From NCBI GenBank assembly GCA_025617745.1, contig CM046871.1, forward strand, positions 30,945,579-31,009,578: a DNA stretch of 64,000 bases, in the 5' to 3' direction. Positions within the stretch are counted from its first letter, which is position 1; each line of letters begins with the position of its first letter. The notes beneath the pieces were generated by a model that saw nothing but the letters and a program-made list of their open reading frames with translations, did no database searches and had not been told where the DNA came from. Shown here piece by piece: positions 36,301-44,959 of the stretch. Both the position numbers and the translations under genes were made by a program. Origin of the DNA: Heliocidaris erythrogramma. Its lineage: Eukaryota; Echinodermata; Echinoidea; Camarodonta; Echinometridae.

Positions 36301-39300
36301 GTTAAATCATTGATCAATTCTGTTTATTGCATACTATAGGTGAGGCTGCTGGTCTTGGTATGGGTCTAGTCATGGTCGGTACCAAGTCCGCCCAAGCCAT
36401 TGAGGACATGGTCAGCGTAAGTATATTAAATAGCAAAACGTCTTCTGTACGTCCTTCTCTATATATTTATGGTATACTGAATTTGTAGGTGTTAATTGTA
36501 GAAAAAAAATCATTACAGTGTGTACATGCAGACACTACCCTACAGAGCAAAATATTTTTTTGTATTTCCTTCTCTACTTATTTCGTAGTTTAGAAAAATA
36601 TATTTGTTTCTAGAATTTGTAGGTGTTAATTACAGAAAGAATAATGGTTGCGTAACTTAAATCAAAGTTCCCCAGAGCTGTCTTCCCTTTTTTGAAATTT
36701 TTTTGCAAAGGCTGAAAAAATGTGTCCGCCAGGAATCGAACCCGGGTCGTTGGCTTAGAAAAGGGAGGACAGCTCTGGGGAACTTTGATTTAAGTTACGC
36801 AACCATTATTCTCTCACTTCCTTTCACATTGTATTTATTTCCACGAGAGTTGCCAAAGCTGTTGTATATGTTATTTCCTTACAATATTGTTAATAATTAT
36901 TCTATTGTATACATGTATCTCAAAGCATTCGCTTGGATCCAGCTGAGGCACGCATCTTGTCTTTGTTCAAAACTCACCTGCCCCCGACAAAGGAATTAAT
37001 TAAAGGCCAACTCCACCCTAACAAAAAGTTGATTTGAATAAATAGAGAAAAATCCAACAAGCATAACACTGAAAATTTCATCAAAGTAGGATGTAAAATA
37101 AGAAAGTTGTGGTATTTTAAAGTTTCGCTTAATTTTGCAAAACAGTTGTATGCACATCCTGCTCAGTATGCAAATGAGGGAACCAGTGATGTCACCCACT
37201 CACTATTTCTTTTGTATTTTATTACATGAAATACGAAATATTTTAATTTTTCCTTGTTATAATGTGAAACAAGGTTTGATTCCACGCTGAACATGTGTAA
37301 TTGCCATTGTTGCAACCTATACAAAATTCAATGAGAGCCTCCTAATTGTGAAATCTGCAGAAATTAAAATATTCTATATTTCACGTAATAAAATACAAAA
37401 GAAATAGTGAGTGGGTGATGTCACTGGTTCCCTCATTTCCATACTGAGCAGGATGTGCATATAACTGTTTTGCGAAATTAAGCGAAACTTTAAAAATACC
37501 ATAACTTTCTTATTTTACATTCTATTTTGATGAAATTTTCAGTGTTATGCTTATTGGATTTTTCTCTATTTATTCAAATCAACTTTTTGTTAGGGTGGAC
37601 TTGGCCTTTAATAAGGTTGAAGATTTGTCAATCTGTCGGTGAATTGAATCTGGTGTCGCCGAAACCACTGGCCCGTCTCTGTGGTCTAGTGGTTAACCCT
37701 AAAACCCCCCCCCCCAGACATTGCTCGCGACATGTCCGCAACGCGCTAAGCATTTGCCGCGGCGTTTCATGACTTCTTTCTTTTGAATCTCGCGCATCTT
37801 TTGAGACCAAATTTGCGATGTCCGGGCATGCGGTTCCAAAGTTACGCAACATTTCGTACTTGCACGTCAGACCGAAAATTGCTCAAAAACGTGATTTCAT
37901 GTATAATTTCAATACAAAATGTGTTTTCAGCCAAAATTTAGAAATCTATGAATATTTTTACATTAGCTGATTGAAATTAATTTATTTTATGCTGTTTATG
38001 TTCGCAAAAGTGTCCCCGACAAATTTCATCCAAAAAACAATAAAAAAAAAACCAAAGAAATACATAAGAAATTTTAAATACAATAAAATACATAAGAAAT
38101 CAATTTTGATACCGAATTTTTTTCATGTATATTTGCTAAGAATACTGGAAGGAGTGTCTAGACCAAAAATTAGCATATTTTGAGCTTTATTTAATGATTT
38201 ATAGCAAAATTTTGATTTCATGCATAAATTTGCATAATTAATTAATGTGAAAATTTTTCGGAGCATTTTACTATACAGTTTTGTAGATTACGTTCTGGAC
38301 GACGTGCGTGCCGATTTCACATTATATATATATATATATATATTTTTTTTTTTGGGGGGGGGGGGTGGGGGAATAAAATAATTATATTACCAAAAAGCAG
38401 AACCATCATGATAGGATTTGGAACATTATTCAGTATACAGGTACACATACATGCACCTCTACTTCCTCCTTTTTTACTTTATATATGATCAAGTTTATTT
38501 TCTTTATATATTTGCCTATTCTGTGTTATAATCAGGACCAGGGTGGTCCACAAACAAAAATTCAAAGTTGTAAAATTGCAACTGGCAAGAAGTATAGACT
38601 GATGTATGTGAAGCGCAAAGTCCAGAGCCTGCTTGAGGGCCCTGGAAGTTGTGTGGTTCTCTGAGGCTTTCTGGTGCAACATCGGGCATATTTTGAAACA
38701 AATTTGATGACTTATATTTCATAAATAATTGGGTTTGAAAATGATTATTTAAGAAATCCTAACCTGTCGCTGTTGCAGCTTAAAATCCCTTTCGGACCAC
38801 CCTGAACAGGACCTTATCGATCTCCAGTTTATAACATGTGTATGTTGTTTATACTGATAAACCATAACTGAACTGAACTTTTGCTAGATAATACTGAAAC
38901 ATTCGGTCATATGCATTGTAAAATCATATTACAAATTCTGCATTCTCAGACACCATTCCATGTAACTTGTAATCCTCATGTTGTGTAACAGATCATTTTG
39001 ATGTATCTTTGTTTTTTTTTCCCAGTATGCTCAAGACACACAGCATGAGAAGATCCTCCGTGGCCTGTGTCTTGGGATTGCTTTGGTGAGTGGAATACCT
39101 AGTCTGTTCCATAGAAAAAAAATCTCTTGCTGCCATTTGTAATGGATGTTCTGTATTGTCTTCAAGCTGGTCTACAATATGCTTATGAAATGCTACATAT
39201 TGGATTTCTTCATATAATACAAAAAAGAATGTATATTTTGAAGACTGATTTAGGTAAAATGATGAATATCTTCTGAAATAAATATTACTTAAAATTTCTC

Positions 39301-39806
39301 ATGAAAGTTCACTCATATGCCTATTGTAATCATAGTGGCACAGTGAATGGTAATTTGGGTCTAATTTGTACATCAACCTCATTTATTTCGACTTTAAACA
39401 GTAATGTCATGATATTTGATATTGAGGTACATATACCTGTTAAGTTTATTCCAATGCAAAATATTGGCTATATGTTCAGTGGAATTCATTCCATTCCAAA
39501 ATATCGACTTGGAAATGAGAGGCAGAAGAAATTGTTTTTTATGTTTTCATCATTTAAATTCCGCTATTTCTGACTTGTTCATCAGACGATGTACGGACGT
39601 CTGGAGGAGGCTGACACCCTCATCGAGAGCTTGAGCCGAGACAAGGACCCCATCCTGCGACGGTCTGGCATGTACACCATCGCCCTTGCCTACTGCGGCA
39701 CCGGCAACAACAAGGCCATCAGGAAGCTCCTCCACTTCGCAGTCAGCGATGTCGATGACGATGTCCGCAGGGCTGCTGTCACCTCCCTTGGGTTCTTGCT
39801 GTTCAG
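16506..39806 (+). CDS. PSMD1: 26S proteasome non-ATPase regulatory subunit 1 (Rpn2), first 17 exons, 3' part outside window
   Basis: Rpn2 is the large scaffold of the proteasome lid-base interface. Exons with AG/GT borders: 16506-16524, 23001-23044, 23854-23927, 24499-24562, 26229-26334, 27797-27999, 28403-28480, 29058-29192, 29751-29914, 30501-30579, 31169-31309, 31841-31929, 32341-32593, 33550-33661, 36340-36416, 39026-39085, 39586-39806. They join in frame to 639 codons plus 2 bases; the family is about 950 residues. Landmarks: [12 protein letters not shown] (11-21), [12 protein letters not shown] (about 146-157), [14 protein letters not shown] (about 208-221), and an acidic variable linker (about 275-325). 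From about 335 come proteasome/cyclosome (PC) repeats with small-residue cores such as [10 protein letters not shown] and [11 protein letters not shown]. The last exon ends LGFLLFR at phase 2. The rest of the repeat toroid and the C-terminus are not in the window, so the next intron exceeds 24 kb. Exon borders are read by eye. Confidence 0.95.
16962..17140 (-). other. Exon-like segment, copy A, with acceptor and donor
   Basis: On the minus strand a pyrimidine-rich stretch ending CCCTTTCAG is followed by 179 open bases ending AACCTG, then GTAAGTTT. In phase 0 it encodes [12 protein letters not shown], then [19 protein letters not shown] and [15 protein letters not shown]. The product is not recognised. 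The intact splice borders and open frame suggest an exon of another gene captured by the repeated element. The 61-codon frame on the + strand over it is a shadow. Confidence 0.5.
17131..17268. repeat. 138-bp near-perfect palindrome, copy A
   Basis: The arms begin CTACGAAAACCTGAAAGGGC and end with its complement, TTCGTAG. The centre is an alternating TACGTACGTA run. It can fold as a hairpin of more than 60 bp and overlaps the acceptor side of the exon-like segment. Confidence 0.93.
17780..17958 (-). other. Exon-like segment, copy B
   Basis: Second copy of the 179-base segment, with the same acceptor (CCTTTCAG) and donor (GTAAGT) borders. It differs from copy A by very few substitutions, including a His-to-Asp codon change ([12 protein letters not shown]). 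The frame is still open. Confidence 0.5.
17949..18087. repeat. 139-bp near-perfect palindrome, copy B
   Basis: Same structure as copy A: CTACGAAGACCTGAAAGGGC at the left, its complement at the right, and an ACGTACGTA core. One arm carries a single-base change (ACGTACCTAATAA). Confidence 0.93.
18309..18519. repeat. Perfect inverted repeat, 98-bp arms, 15-nt loop
   Basis: The left arm AGTTTGCCCACAAAAACCTC (from 18,309 to 18,406) and right arm (18,422 to 18,519) are exact reverse complements by eye. The loop is ATTGCTTGCTGATGT. It marks the hinge between the tandem units on the left and the large TIR element on the right. Confidence 0.93.
19478..19614. repeat. 137-bp near-perfect palindrome, copy C
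   Basis: Third copy, inside the inverted unit. Arms read CTACGAAGACCCGGAAGGGC and its near complement (CCCTTCCAGGTCTTCGTAG), around TACGTACGTAGTAATTA. Confidence 0.93.
19606..19784 (+). other. Exon-like segment, copy C (inverted)
   Basis: Same 179-base segment, now on the + strand and therefore in PSMD1 orientation: acceptor CCTTCCAG, open phase-0 frame, donor GTAAGT at 19,785. Being sense to PSMD1 it could be spliced in as a cryptic exon. It is 179 nt (2 more than a multiple of 3), so inclusion would shift the PSMD1 frame. Confidence 0.5.
20579..20908. repeat. Short hairpin and a 139-bp MITE-like element
   Basis: At 20,579-20,620 GTGGAATGTACAAGCTT pairs with AAGCTTGTACTCCAC. At 20,770 ATCGTGGTTGAGGAAACC is repeated inverted, ending at 20,908, giving an 18-bp TIR element of 139 bp. 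There is no coding content. The interval between them is unremarkable. Confidence 0.75.
21255..21980. repeat. CT-rich (TCC/TCTTCC) minisatellite-like tract
   Basis: About 700 bp of almost pure pyrimidine on the + strand, organised as TCCTCCTCCTCTTCCTGTC units that change to TCTTCTTCC units. All long frames here (S, L and P rich on +, E and R rich on -) are artefacts. Such homopurine-homopyrimidine tracts can form triplex DNA. Confidence 0.95.
22130..22740 (+). repeat. Diverged relative of the 18.6-19.2 kb repeat
   Basis: The stretch matches 18,640-19,240 in order: CTCCTACCT..AATGGCC, CAAAATTATG..ACTGAAGAAAT, AGAAATGTACACAATG, GTGAGTTGAATTTATTGTAT and ATGAGTGG. It is clearly older, with many substitutions and insertions. 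It lacks the palindromic insertion. Confidence 0.7.
23045..24498. repeat. PSMD1 introns 2 and 3: poly-G runs and CT microsatellites
   Basis: Intron 2 (23,045-23,853) has G runs near 23,562 and 23,709-23,722 but no recognisable element. Intron 3 (23,928-24,498) has a CT-rich tract from about 24,191 to 24,480 with TCTCTC runs and two ATGCTCCCTCCCCCTCTGTG repeats. The tract ends beside the exon 4 acceptor and supplies much of its pyrimidine tract. Confidence 0.85.
24582..24767. mobile_element. 186-bp MITE with ACAGT..GGAACCT termini (pogo/Tigger-like ends)
   Basis: The left terminus TACAGTGGAACCT and the right terminus AGGTTCCACTTTGACTGTA are complementary apart from a 5-base interruption. The interior has paired TTGCTATAACAAA and TTTGTTATGA-like pieces. 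TA flanks and GGAACCT-type ends resemble non-autonomous pogo/Tigger elements. It lies in PSMD1 intron 4. Confidence 0.65.
24866..25533. mobile_element. ~670-bp MITE with 37-bp terminal inverted repeats
   Basis: TGTGACCCGCCGCCTCAAAA..CTACAATAAGTCGC at 24,869 pairs with GCGACTTATTGTAGGTTTTG..CGGGTCATA at 25,495-25,531. No coding region. It is in PSMD1 intron 4. Confidence 0.85.
26092..26217. mobile_element. 126-bp MITE ending 12 bp before a PSMD1 splice acceptor
   Basis: GGGAGCGTTTCATCAAGCG at 26,092 is repeated inverted as CGCTTGATGAAACGCTCCC ending at 26,217; the arms go on with TTTTGTCAGTGA. A degenerate relative is at 40,807-40,915. PSMD1 exon 5 begins at 26,229, so the branch-point region of that intron must lie within the element. 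Confidence 0.9.
26335..27796. other. PSMD1 intron 5, no element recognised
   Basis: No gene or repeat identified. An inverted pair of short motifs (GACGACGTCC / GACATCGTCTGC) around 26,950 and 27,430 is weak. Confidence 0.45.
28010..28285. repeat. GATGAT microsatellite in PSMD1 intron 6
   Basis: An imperfect GAT/GATGAA array starts about 15 bases after the exon 6 donor. The serine/isoleucine-rich frame on the minus strand is an artefact. Confidence 0.93.
28523..28690. mobile_element. 168-bp MITE in PSMD1 intron 7
   Basis: GTGATGCAAGAAAGTTGCGA at the left pairs with GCAACTTTCTTGCAACACC at the right; the arms continue with TTGATTGCAA on both sides. An internal AACCATTC pair is also seen. The remaining intron to 29,057 holds nothing else. 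Confidence 0.75.
30018..30067 (+). pseudogene. Duplicated 3' end of PSMD1 exon 9 inside intron 9
   Basis: The last ~47 bases of exon 9 (29,868-29,914: ACCACCCCAGC, then GAAGAGGAGAAGAA, then GAAGG) recur at 30,018-30,066 with about 8 substitutions, again followed by a donor-like GTGAG. If the upstream CCCAG were used as an acceptor the reading phase would not match exon 10, so it is probably non-functional. GATA and ACAGAC simple repeats follow (30,080-30,310). Confidence 0.75.
31310..33549. repeat. PSMD1 introns 11-13: mostly plain, with TA and GATGAT microsatellites
   Basis: Introns 11 (31,310-31,840) and 12 (31,930-32,340) are unremarkable apart from a TA run at about 32,086-32,102. Intron 13 (32,594-33,549) has a CCCTAA-like patch near 32,875-32,895 and a GATGAT array at about 33,120-33,325. 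The His-, Ile- and Met-rich open frames across it are artefacts. Confidence 0.85.
33900..35750. mobile_element. Probable non-autonomous mobile element bordered by GGTGGTCTGTC ends
   Basis: AATTAGGTGGTCTGTCC near 33,932 is echoed by TTAAGAGGTGGTCTGTC then GACAGACCACCT at 35,720-35,750. ATAATAATA-like sequence lies on both sides (33,890 and 35,751). The interior has CGCGCGTACGTGCGCGTCAT-type alternating purine-pyrimidine runs and repeated ATGACGTCA-like sites, but no transposase. The borders are approximate. Confidence 0.5.
34413..34478 (-). other. tRNA-like sequence with A and B boxes
   Basis: The minus strand has TGGTCTATCGGTAAAGC (A-box-like), then GGTTCGATCCC, a perfect B box. It is followed by a long T run (the A17 on the + strand at about 34,395), a good polymerase III terminator. 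The acceptor stem does not pair, so it is a tRNA-derived SINE head or pseudogene rather than a working tRNA. Confidence 0.6.
35751..36038 (-). mobile_element. tRNA-derived SINE with tRNA-Cys-like head and ATT tail
   Basis: Read on the minus strand from 36,038: TGGTCTAATGGATAAGTCA (A box), then GACTGCAGATCA, an anticodon arm with GCA as in tRNA-Cys. GGGGTTCGATTCCC (B box) follows, then a body with GGGTACCTGGTAGGATTTAT and GCATGCTAAAGCC-type sequence. It ends in an ATT tail at 35,751-35,762. Internal promoter plus simple-repeat tail is the classic SINE layout. It may belong to the SINE families known from sea urchins; naming one needs a repeat library. Confidence 0.8.
36635..36812. mobile_element. 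Fold-back element with a tRNA T-arm-like loop
   Basis: AAAGAATAATGGTTGCGTAA at 36,637 pairs with TTACGCAACCATTATTCT ending about 36,812. The ~60-bp arms also share AAAGTTCCCCAGAGCTGTC. The loop, on the minus strand, holds GACCCGGGTTCGATTCCTGG, a perfect B box with a stable T stem. It lies in PSMD1 intron 15. Confidence 0.85.
37003..37613. mobile_element. ~610-bp fold-back element, ~225-bp arms
   Basis: TTAAAGGCCAACTCCACCCT begins the left arm and AGGGTGGACTTGGCCTTTAA ends the right. Both arms contain GTGAGTGGGTGATGTCAC-type sequence and GAAATTTTCAGTG. The short frames at 36,996-37,199 (-) and 37,527-37,772 (+) are mirror products of the arms. No transposase. Confidence 0.9.
38325..38366. repeat. 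TA run, T run and G run in series
   Basis: Alternating TA changes directly to about 10 T and then about 12 G with one interrupting T. No coding meaning. The flanks in intron 15 (37,614-38,538) otherwise hold nothing recognised. Confidence 0.9.
38539..38804. mobile_element. hAT-like MITE, copy 1
   Basis: It begins CAGGGTGGTCCACAAACAAA and ends GGACCACCCTG. The flanking octamers ATCAGGAC and AACAGGAC differ at one base, fitting an 8-bp target-site duplication. A second copy is at 42,438-42,740, sharing CTCTGAGGCTTTCTGGTGCA. Confidence 0.85.
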
Positions 39807-42800
39807 GTGAGTCGTGTTGACTTTGTGAATGATTAAGCCTCATTAACAAATGATGAGGTACACTGCCTAAAAAAAAAAAATGCTGGGCACTTCAAAATAA
39901 ATCTGTTTCATGTGGAATGAAGTTGGGATGAAAAAAAGTAGCTACACCCAACAAAGGTCCATACATGTATTGAACTTGAAAACTTTATATGCCTTTGTGT
40001 TATAAGATATAGAGACGTAAACAGTAGTATTGCCCATGCCATTTTATTTTGCCATGGCGGTTTCGTTGAGGCGGTGTGCCTCGTCATGCGTGATCGAGAC
40101 TTTACGGAGGTGCTATGAACCTGTTGTGACTCCTTTTACATTCTCCGCAATACCTGTACGTGCTCGGAACAAAAAGTAACCAAAATCTTAAGTGTGTTGG
40201 TGTGTTTTGGTATGTTTTTGTTGTTGTTGGGTTTTTACAGGTGTGTATTAATGAGATCGGATTATGGGCGATTCCGTGCAGTGTCCCGTACGACGTATTA
40301 CATGTATATTTGTCCATGTATTTCATCCATAAATGACAAATATTTTGGTATGACCGTGACCTGTAGGTGATGATACCAGAAAGCACCATTATTTCAATGG
40401 TCATACTGAGAGTTACTTCATTTGTGGATGAAGTGTGTGGAGAAAAGGCATATGTCGTACGGGACACATGGCACAGAATCGCCCTTATCTACTTCTTGGG
40501 GCCAACCGTCAACGTCACAATCAGAAAGTTGCGCGCGCATGTCTCATGATTGCACCTTTGGTTGTTTGTCTAGGCAAACTAGAGTGTCGATTACCAGACC
40601 AACTTGAATCTGCCTAAGTAACCAATGCCCTGTCTTTATAAAGATTTGTGATTGATCCAAATATTGATCACAAACTCAACTCAAGTTTGATATCAATGAG
40701 TCACTCCTAACATGTTGAGAAATAGGCAGTCATAACTTGCGATCAATTTGGAAGAGGCTTTACAGTCAGTTTCGATCCATTGCAACCCTTTATATGATGA
40801 GACCAGGGGAGCGTTCCATCAAGTGTCTTGTCAGTGATTTTCACTGACAAATTTGCTCTTAACCAATCAGATGTAAGGATTTCAGTAGCTTGTAACAGTT
40901 GTCGGTAACTGATTTTTTTTGCAGAAGGCTGCAGGTCTTGTTTCAAATTTTCTTCTACAGATTTATGTATATACAGATCATACAAGAAAAGGATAAGATT
41001 GTTTTTCTTTTCATTTAAAGATAAATCTTTCGCAATTACATTGTGAAAGAAAGTTTCTCACATCAATTGGGAAAGGTTGATCATGTCTACATAAGAATTA
41101 GTGTATACTGTGAGGTTTGGGTTTGGGAATCCTCAAAATGATAAGGAATTGTCCCAATATTGCTGAAAAGCACATGCACTGCACACAGAATAGGGTATAT
41201 GGGACTGCACACACATGTAGCATGAATGTTCCGCTCGAACACTTCAGCTACATCTCGTCATATTTCAAAAATGAGGGCATTTGAAGAGCAATCCTTTTCA
41301 TGTGACATTACTATTATAATGTTCTTCCAAACTGACATAAAAGGAATGAGAAAGCTCACAAATTATTTTTCACCTTTCCGAGAACTTTAATACTCTTCTC
41401 TTTAATGCATAACACAGGTTATCATTTCAATATCGGAAACAACGAACAGCGAAATAAAGTTATATTATGAATACAATGGCAGTTTTGCGTATATTCTTCC
41501 TCCTCTACTTATTCATACCTGTACATGCAGGTGCATGTGATTACAACTAAAGCTTTCTTTCCAACTATGCATACATACATGTAACTGTACATGCACCTGT
41601 GCTTTCATGTAAATAAATGATATTGAATGCCCTTCACTCAAAGAATATGGTCTTGATAATTACATTTACATCATGAAACAGTAACGTGTACTTGCATGAA
41701 CTTGCGCATTAAATGGACGTGAAATCTTTAATGTTAATACAAAGCATCCATGGAAATGTCAAGTTTATTTTATTATTGTAAATGAATGGTCATTTTGAAT
41801 GTTGTTCCCTTGATATGCGTACATGAATGTATGCACCCTGTAACCGTGGCAAATATGAAATGTAAGCCAGGAGTAGGCACGTATCATGTAGGTTATAAAA
41901 TCATAGAAAGATCATTCTGTGTACCCCCAGTGGTTAAAAAAAAAAAAATCTTCTGCAATGCTTTTAAATTTGAAGGAAAAACAGAATTCCTACTCTCTGA
42001 TTTTCCTTAGACCTGTGTGTAAGGTACATGTAAGTGCATGATATGAATTACAACAATTTATTTCTTTCATGTACATGTACAAAAATATAAGAGTACAACT
42101 ACTTTGTCACATATTACCACACTGATACATGTAATGGTTGTACACGTTGGCCCTAGAACAACTCATCTTAAGGTTTTCTATTGCGACTCCATCATCAGGC
42201 TTTTCATTCCACATTTTCATCTTGATATTGCTACAATATACATGGACAGGTAATTTGTGCACTCAAAAGAATTTTATGGGAAGTGATCAAAGTTAAAAGA
42301 AAAGTTAATGTTCATTTTGAATAACAGTAATGAGAATTCTCTAAGTCATTACAAATGACTCCAATGTCTGAAAAGTCAGCATAGAATCATCTAAAATAAG
42401 AGAGTAATATTAAAGGATTTTCACACCAATATAACAACAGGGTGGTCCACAAACAAAAATTCAAAAATGTAAAATCACAACTGGGATTGAAGTATAAACT
42501 GATGTGTAAGAAGCGCGAAGTTCCTTGCGGCTGGAGTCAAGAGCCTGCTTGAGAGCCCTGGAAGTTCTGTGGTTCTCTGAGGCTTTCTGGTGCAATATCA
42601 GGCATGTTCGAAGTATTTTGAAACAAATTTAATGACTAATATTTCATAAATAATTTGGGTTGAAATCATTATTCAAGAAATTTTAACCTGTCGCTGATTT
42701 TCAAACCTGTAGTTGGAAAAACCCCTTTTGGACCACCCTGATAACAACCCATTATGTAACTTTGATTTCCATAACTTTTAGGACTAATATTTCAACTTTT

Positions 42801-43193
42801 AAGTTTATTTTCAGAAGTTAACTTGAATCTTTACTCGTCATCGCCTCAGTTCCCTTAAGCTTACTAAAATATACATGCACCTGACTTACTGGAGTATGTT
42901 AGTCCATTGTCCAAAAGTACAATCGTTTGATGAATCAGGAGTATTTGTAGCAATAAATACATACATGTTTTCACACAATATCATCCTCTTTCTTTTTGAT
43001 ATAAATAAGAGCATTCTGAGTTCGTGAGGCAAAACTTTCAGGTTGTATTAATTTTGTAACGACCATGTATTCCATTGTCACCTCTGTTTTGTAGAAAAAA
43101 ATACCTTATATTTCAGTGAAGCACTTCAGCACTATTCAGAGATGCATGTAGACAAATCTAAAATATATTTACAAGCCAGGGTTATAGTCGTAT
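39807..43193. other. PSMD1 long intron, first part: no gene, several repeats
   Basis: A fold-back lies at about 40,255-40,495 (GGGCGATTCCGTGC..GTCCCGTACGAC against GTCGTACGGGAC..GAATCGCCC). A partial copy of the 26,092 MITE is at 40,807-40,915. Repeated TGTACATGCACCTG-like sequence occurs near 41,520-41,605. A complete hAT-like MITE is listed separately at 42,438. Nothing coding is supported. Confidence 0.65.
42438..42740. mobile_element. hAT-like MITE, copy 2, with target-site duplication
   Basis: Termini are CAGGGTGGTCC and GGACCACCCTG. The 7-bp direct repeat ATAACAA lies immediately outside both ends (42,431-42,437 and 42,741-42,747). The internal sequence is homologous to 38,539-38,804 but about 37 bp longer, with a TTCCTTGCGGCTGGAGTCAA insertion. 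Confidence 0.9.
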
Positions 43194-44959
43194 TCATTGG
43201 GATGCCTCTGGCAATGCCCAAAGAGTGTTACATGTACCATGGCGATTCATGCTTCCATCATAGGCAACAAACTTCCGCCGCAAAGGGACACTCCTTTCTT
43301 TTCCCCTTTCTGTCCTCCTCACGTTAAAGGAATTTTTCTTCGGGAGGATGTATCTATTACATGATAAGAGCCTGATAAAAGCTCGTCTGAACCTGACGTT
43401 GAATGCAGTGTAGATGAAAGGGTTTACCATGCTGGATGCCCAGCCAATCCACGTGCAGATTGTAAATACAGTTGCATCAATGGCACAGTTGGGACAGTGT
43501 GCCCCAGTGACGTTTGCCACGAAGAATGGTGTCCAACCCACGACAAAGGCAATAAAGACAAGCCCAAGGACCTTGCTTGCCCTCTGCTCAGTGTTGAGCC
43601 GTTTCATGCCACTTGGGCCTTGGTGCGACATGGTTCTTCTCAGGCTTATATTAAAGTGAGTTGCATTTGGTTTGAGACTACTACTATCACTATTGTTTGA
43701 TGAGAGAGATGCATGGGACAGGTGGCACTCCTTCTGGGTCGGCAAGCTTTCAGTGCTTGAGGAATCGCACGTGGTGTCTTTGACAGATACAGGCTTAAAG
43801 CCATTCTTCTTAGCAGTCTGGAGAATGAACCTTGGATAGTTCTTCTGTTTGTCTTTGTTGTGGAGGGTGTTGTCTTTTTCTCTACAGAGTTTCATCTTCT
43901 TGTACAGGGTATACATTGTCAAGCAGTATGTGATCACGACAATGGACAACGGGATGAAGAACGCTACAACCGATCCGTAGATCATGAAGTGGATGTTGGT
44001 CACGGCACATTGGCGATTGTTGAGGACTGTTGCGGGTTGCAGGAAACCCATGATGCATAGAGGACTGGACAGTCCCGCTGCACAGGCCCATACGATGCAT
44101 ATTTTGATGATGATGCCACGTCGGGTTCTCGGTTGGCGTTTGCTCCTCAGTGGGTCACTGATGGCAAGGTAGCGGTCGATACTGACAGTGCACATGTGCA
44201 GTATGGACGATGTGCAACAGAATACATCCAGGGTGGTCCAGACATCACACATGATGAGGCCCATTGACCAGTAACCTGAAACACAAACAAGCAAATGTTT
44301 GACTAAAGATAAAAGAACTACATGTACATCAGTGACGAATAGAACATCCAATTTTTTCTTTGACAGATTTCCATCTGTAAGTGTCTAATTGAAATTTAGA
44401 AATAAAGGCAAAGTTATGTCTGAGAACAAATATGCACCTAATCATTGGAAGCTGTAAGACTTTTTAAAAAAATGTCACTCTATTATTTGATTTTATTAAC
44501 AAAACTACATTGTACATGTACTGGTACATGTTCTCTGAACAGCGCAGTACAAGTTGGGAATATTTCCATCATCTTTCTCAAGTCAAACATCCTCTTCAGT
44601 ACAAGTGCCAATATCAAGGATGTAAAGTTCTTACCTAGCAAGCCTGTTGCCAGTCCAAAGGGCATTACCAACAGTGCCACTAAGAGATCGGCCATGGCCA
44701 TGGAGAAGAGGAAAAGATTGGTCAGGTTCTGTAGTTTGCGATCCGTGCTGATGGCCAGACACACCAGCAGGTTCCCTACGATGCTGCAAACGATGATCGG
44801 TAATAGAAGCAGCACAGGCCAGCTGAGGTCAGCATCTGATACATCATCATTGTCATTGTAGTCGAATTCACTGTTTAACAGCAGTGTTGTGTTGTAGTTA
44901 TTAAGGTAGTTCTTAGGCCTAGCCTCAGAGGGAAGCAAGGATGGCCAGGTTGTCGCCAT
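43194..44959 (-). CDS. HTR2: Serotonin 5-HT2-type G-protein-coupled receptor, two coding exons
   Basis: A plasma-membrane aminergic receptor, expected to bind serotonin and couple to Gq. Exon 1 is 44,959-44,635 (donor GTAAGA) and exon 2 is 44,275-43,194 (acceptor TTTCAG), giving 468 residues; the phase-1 intron falls in the first extracellular loop. The ATG sits in ACCATGG. N-glycosylation sequon at Asn23. TM1 has GNLLV (Asn63); TM2 has Asp91; Cys118 should form the TM3 disulphide. Asp125 is the amine-binding Asp of TM3, and DRY is at 142-144. TM5 has AFFIPLSIVVITY; TM6 has EQRASKVLG then WTPFF (356-360); NPFIY is at 393-397; Cys414 is a likely palmitoylation site. TM3, TM5 and the EQRASKVLG block resemble 5-HT2 receptors more than dopamine or adrenergic ones. 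It lies whole and antisense within the last PSMD1 intron seen here. Confidence 0.92.
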
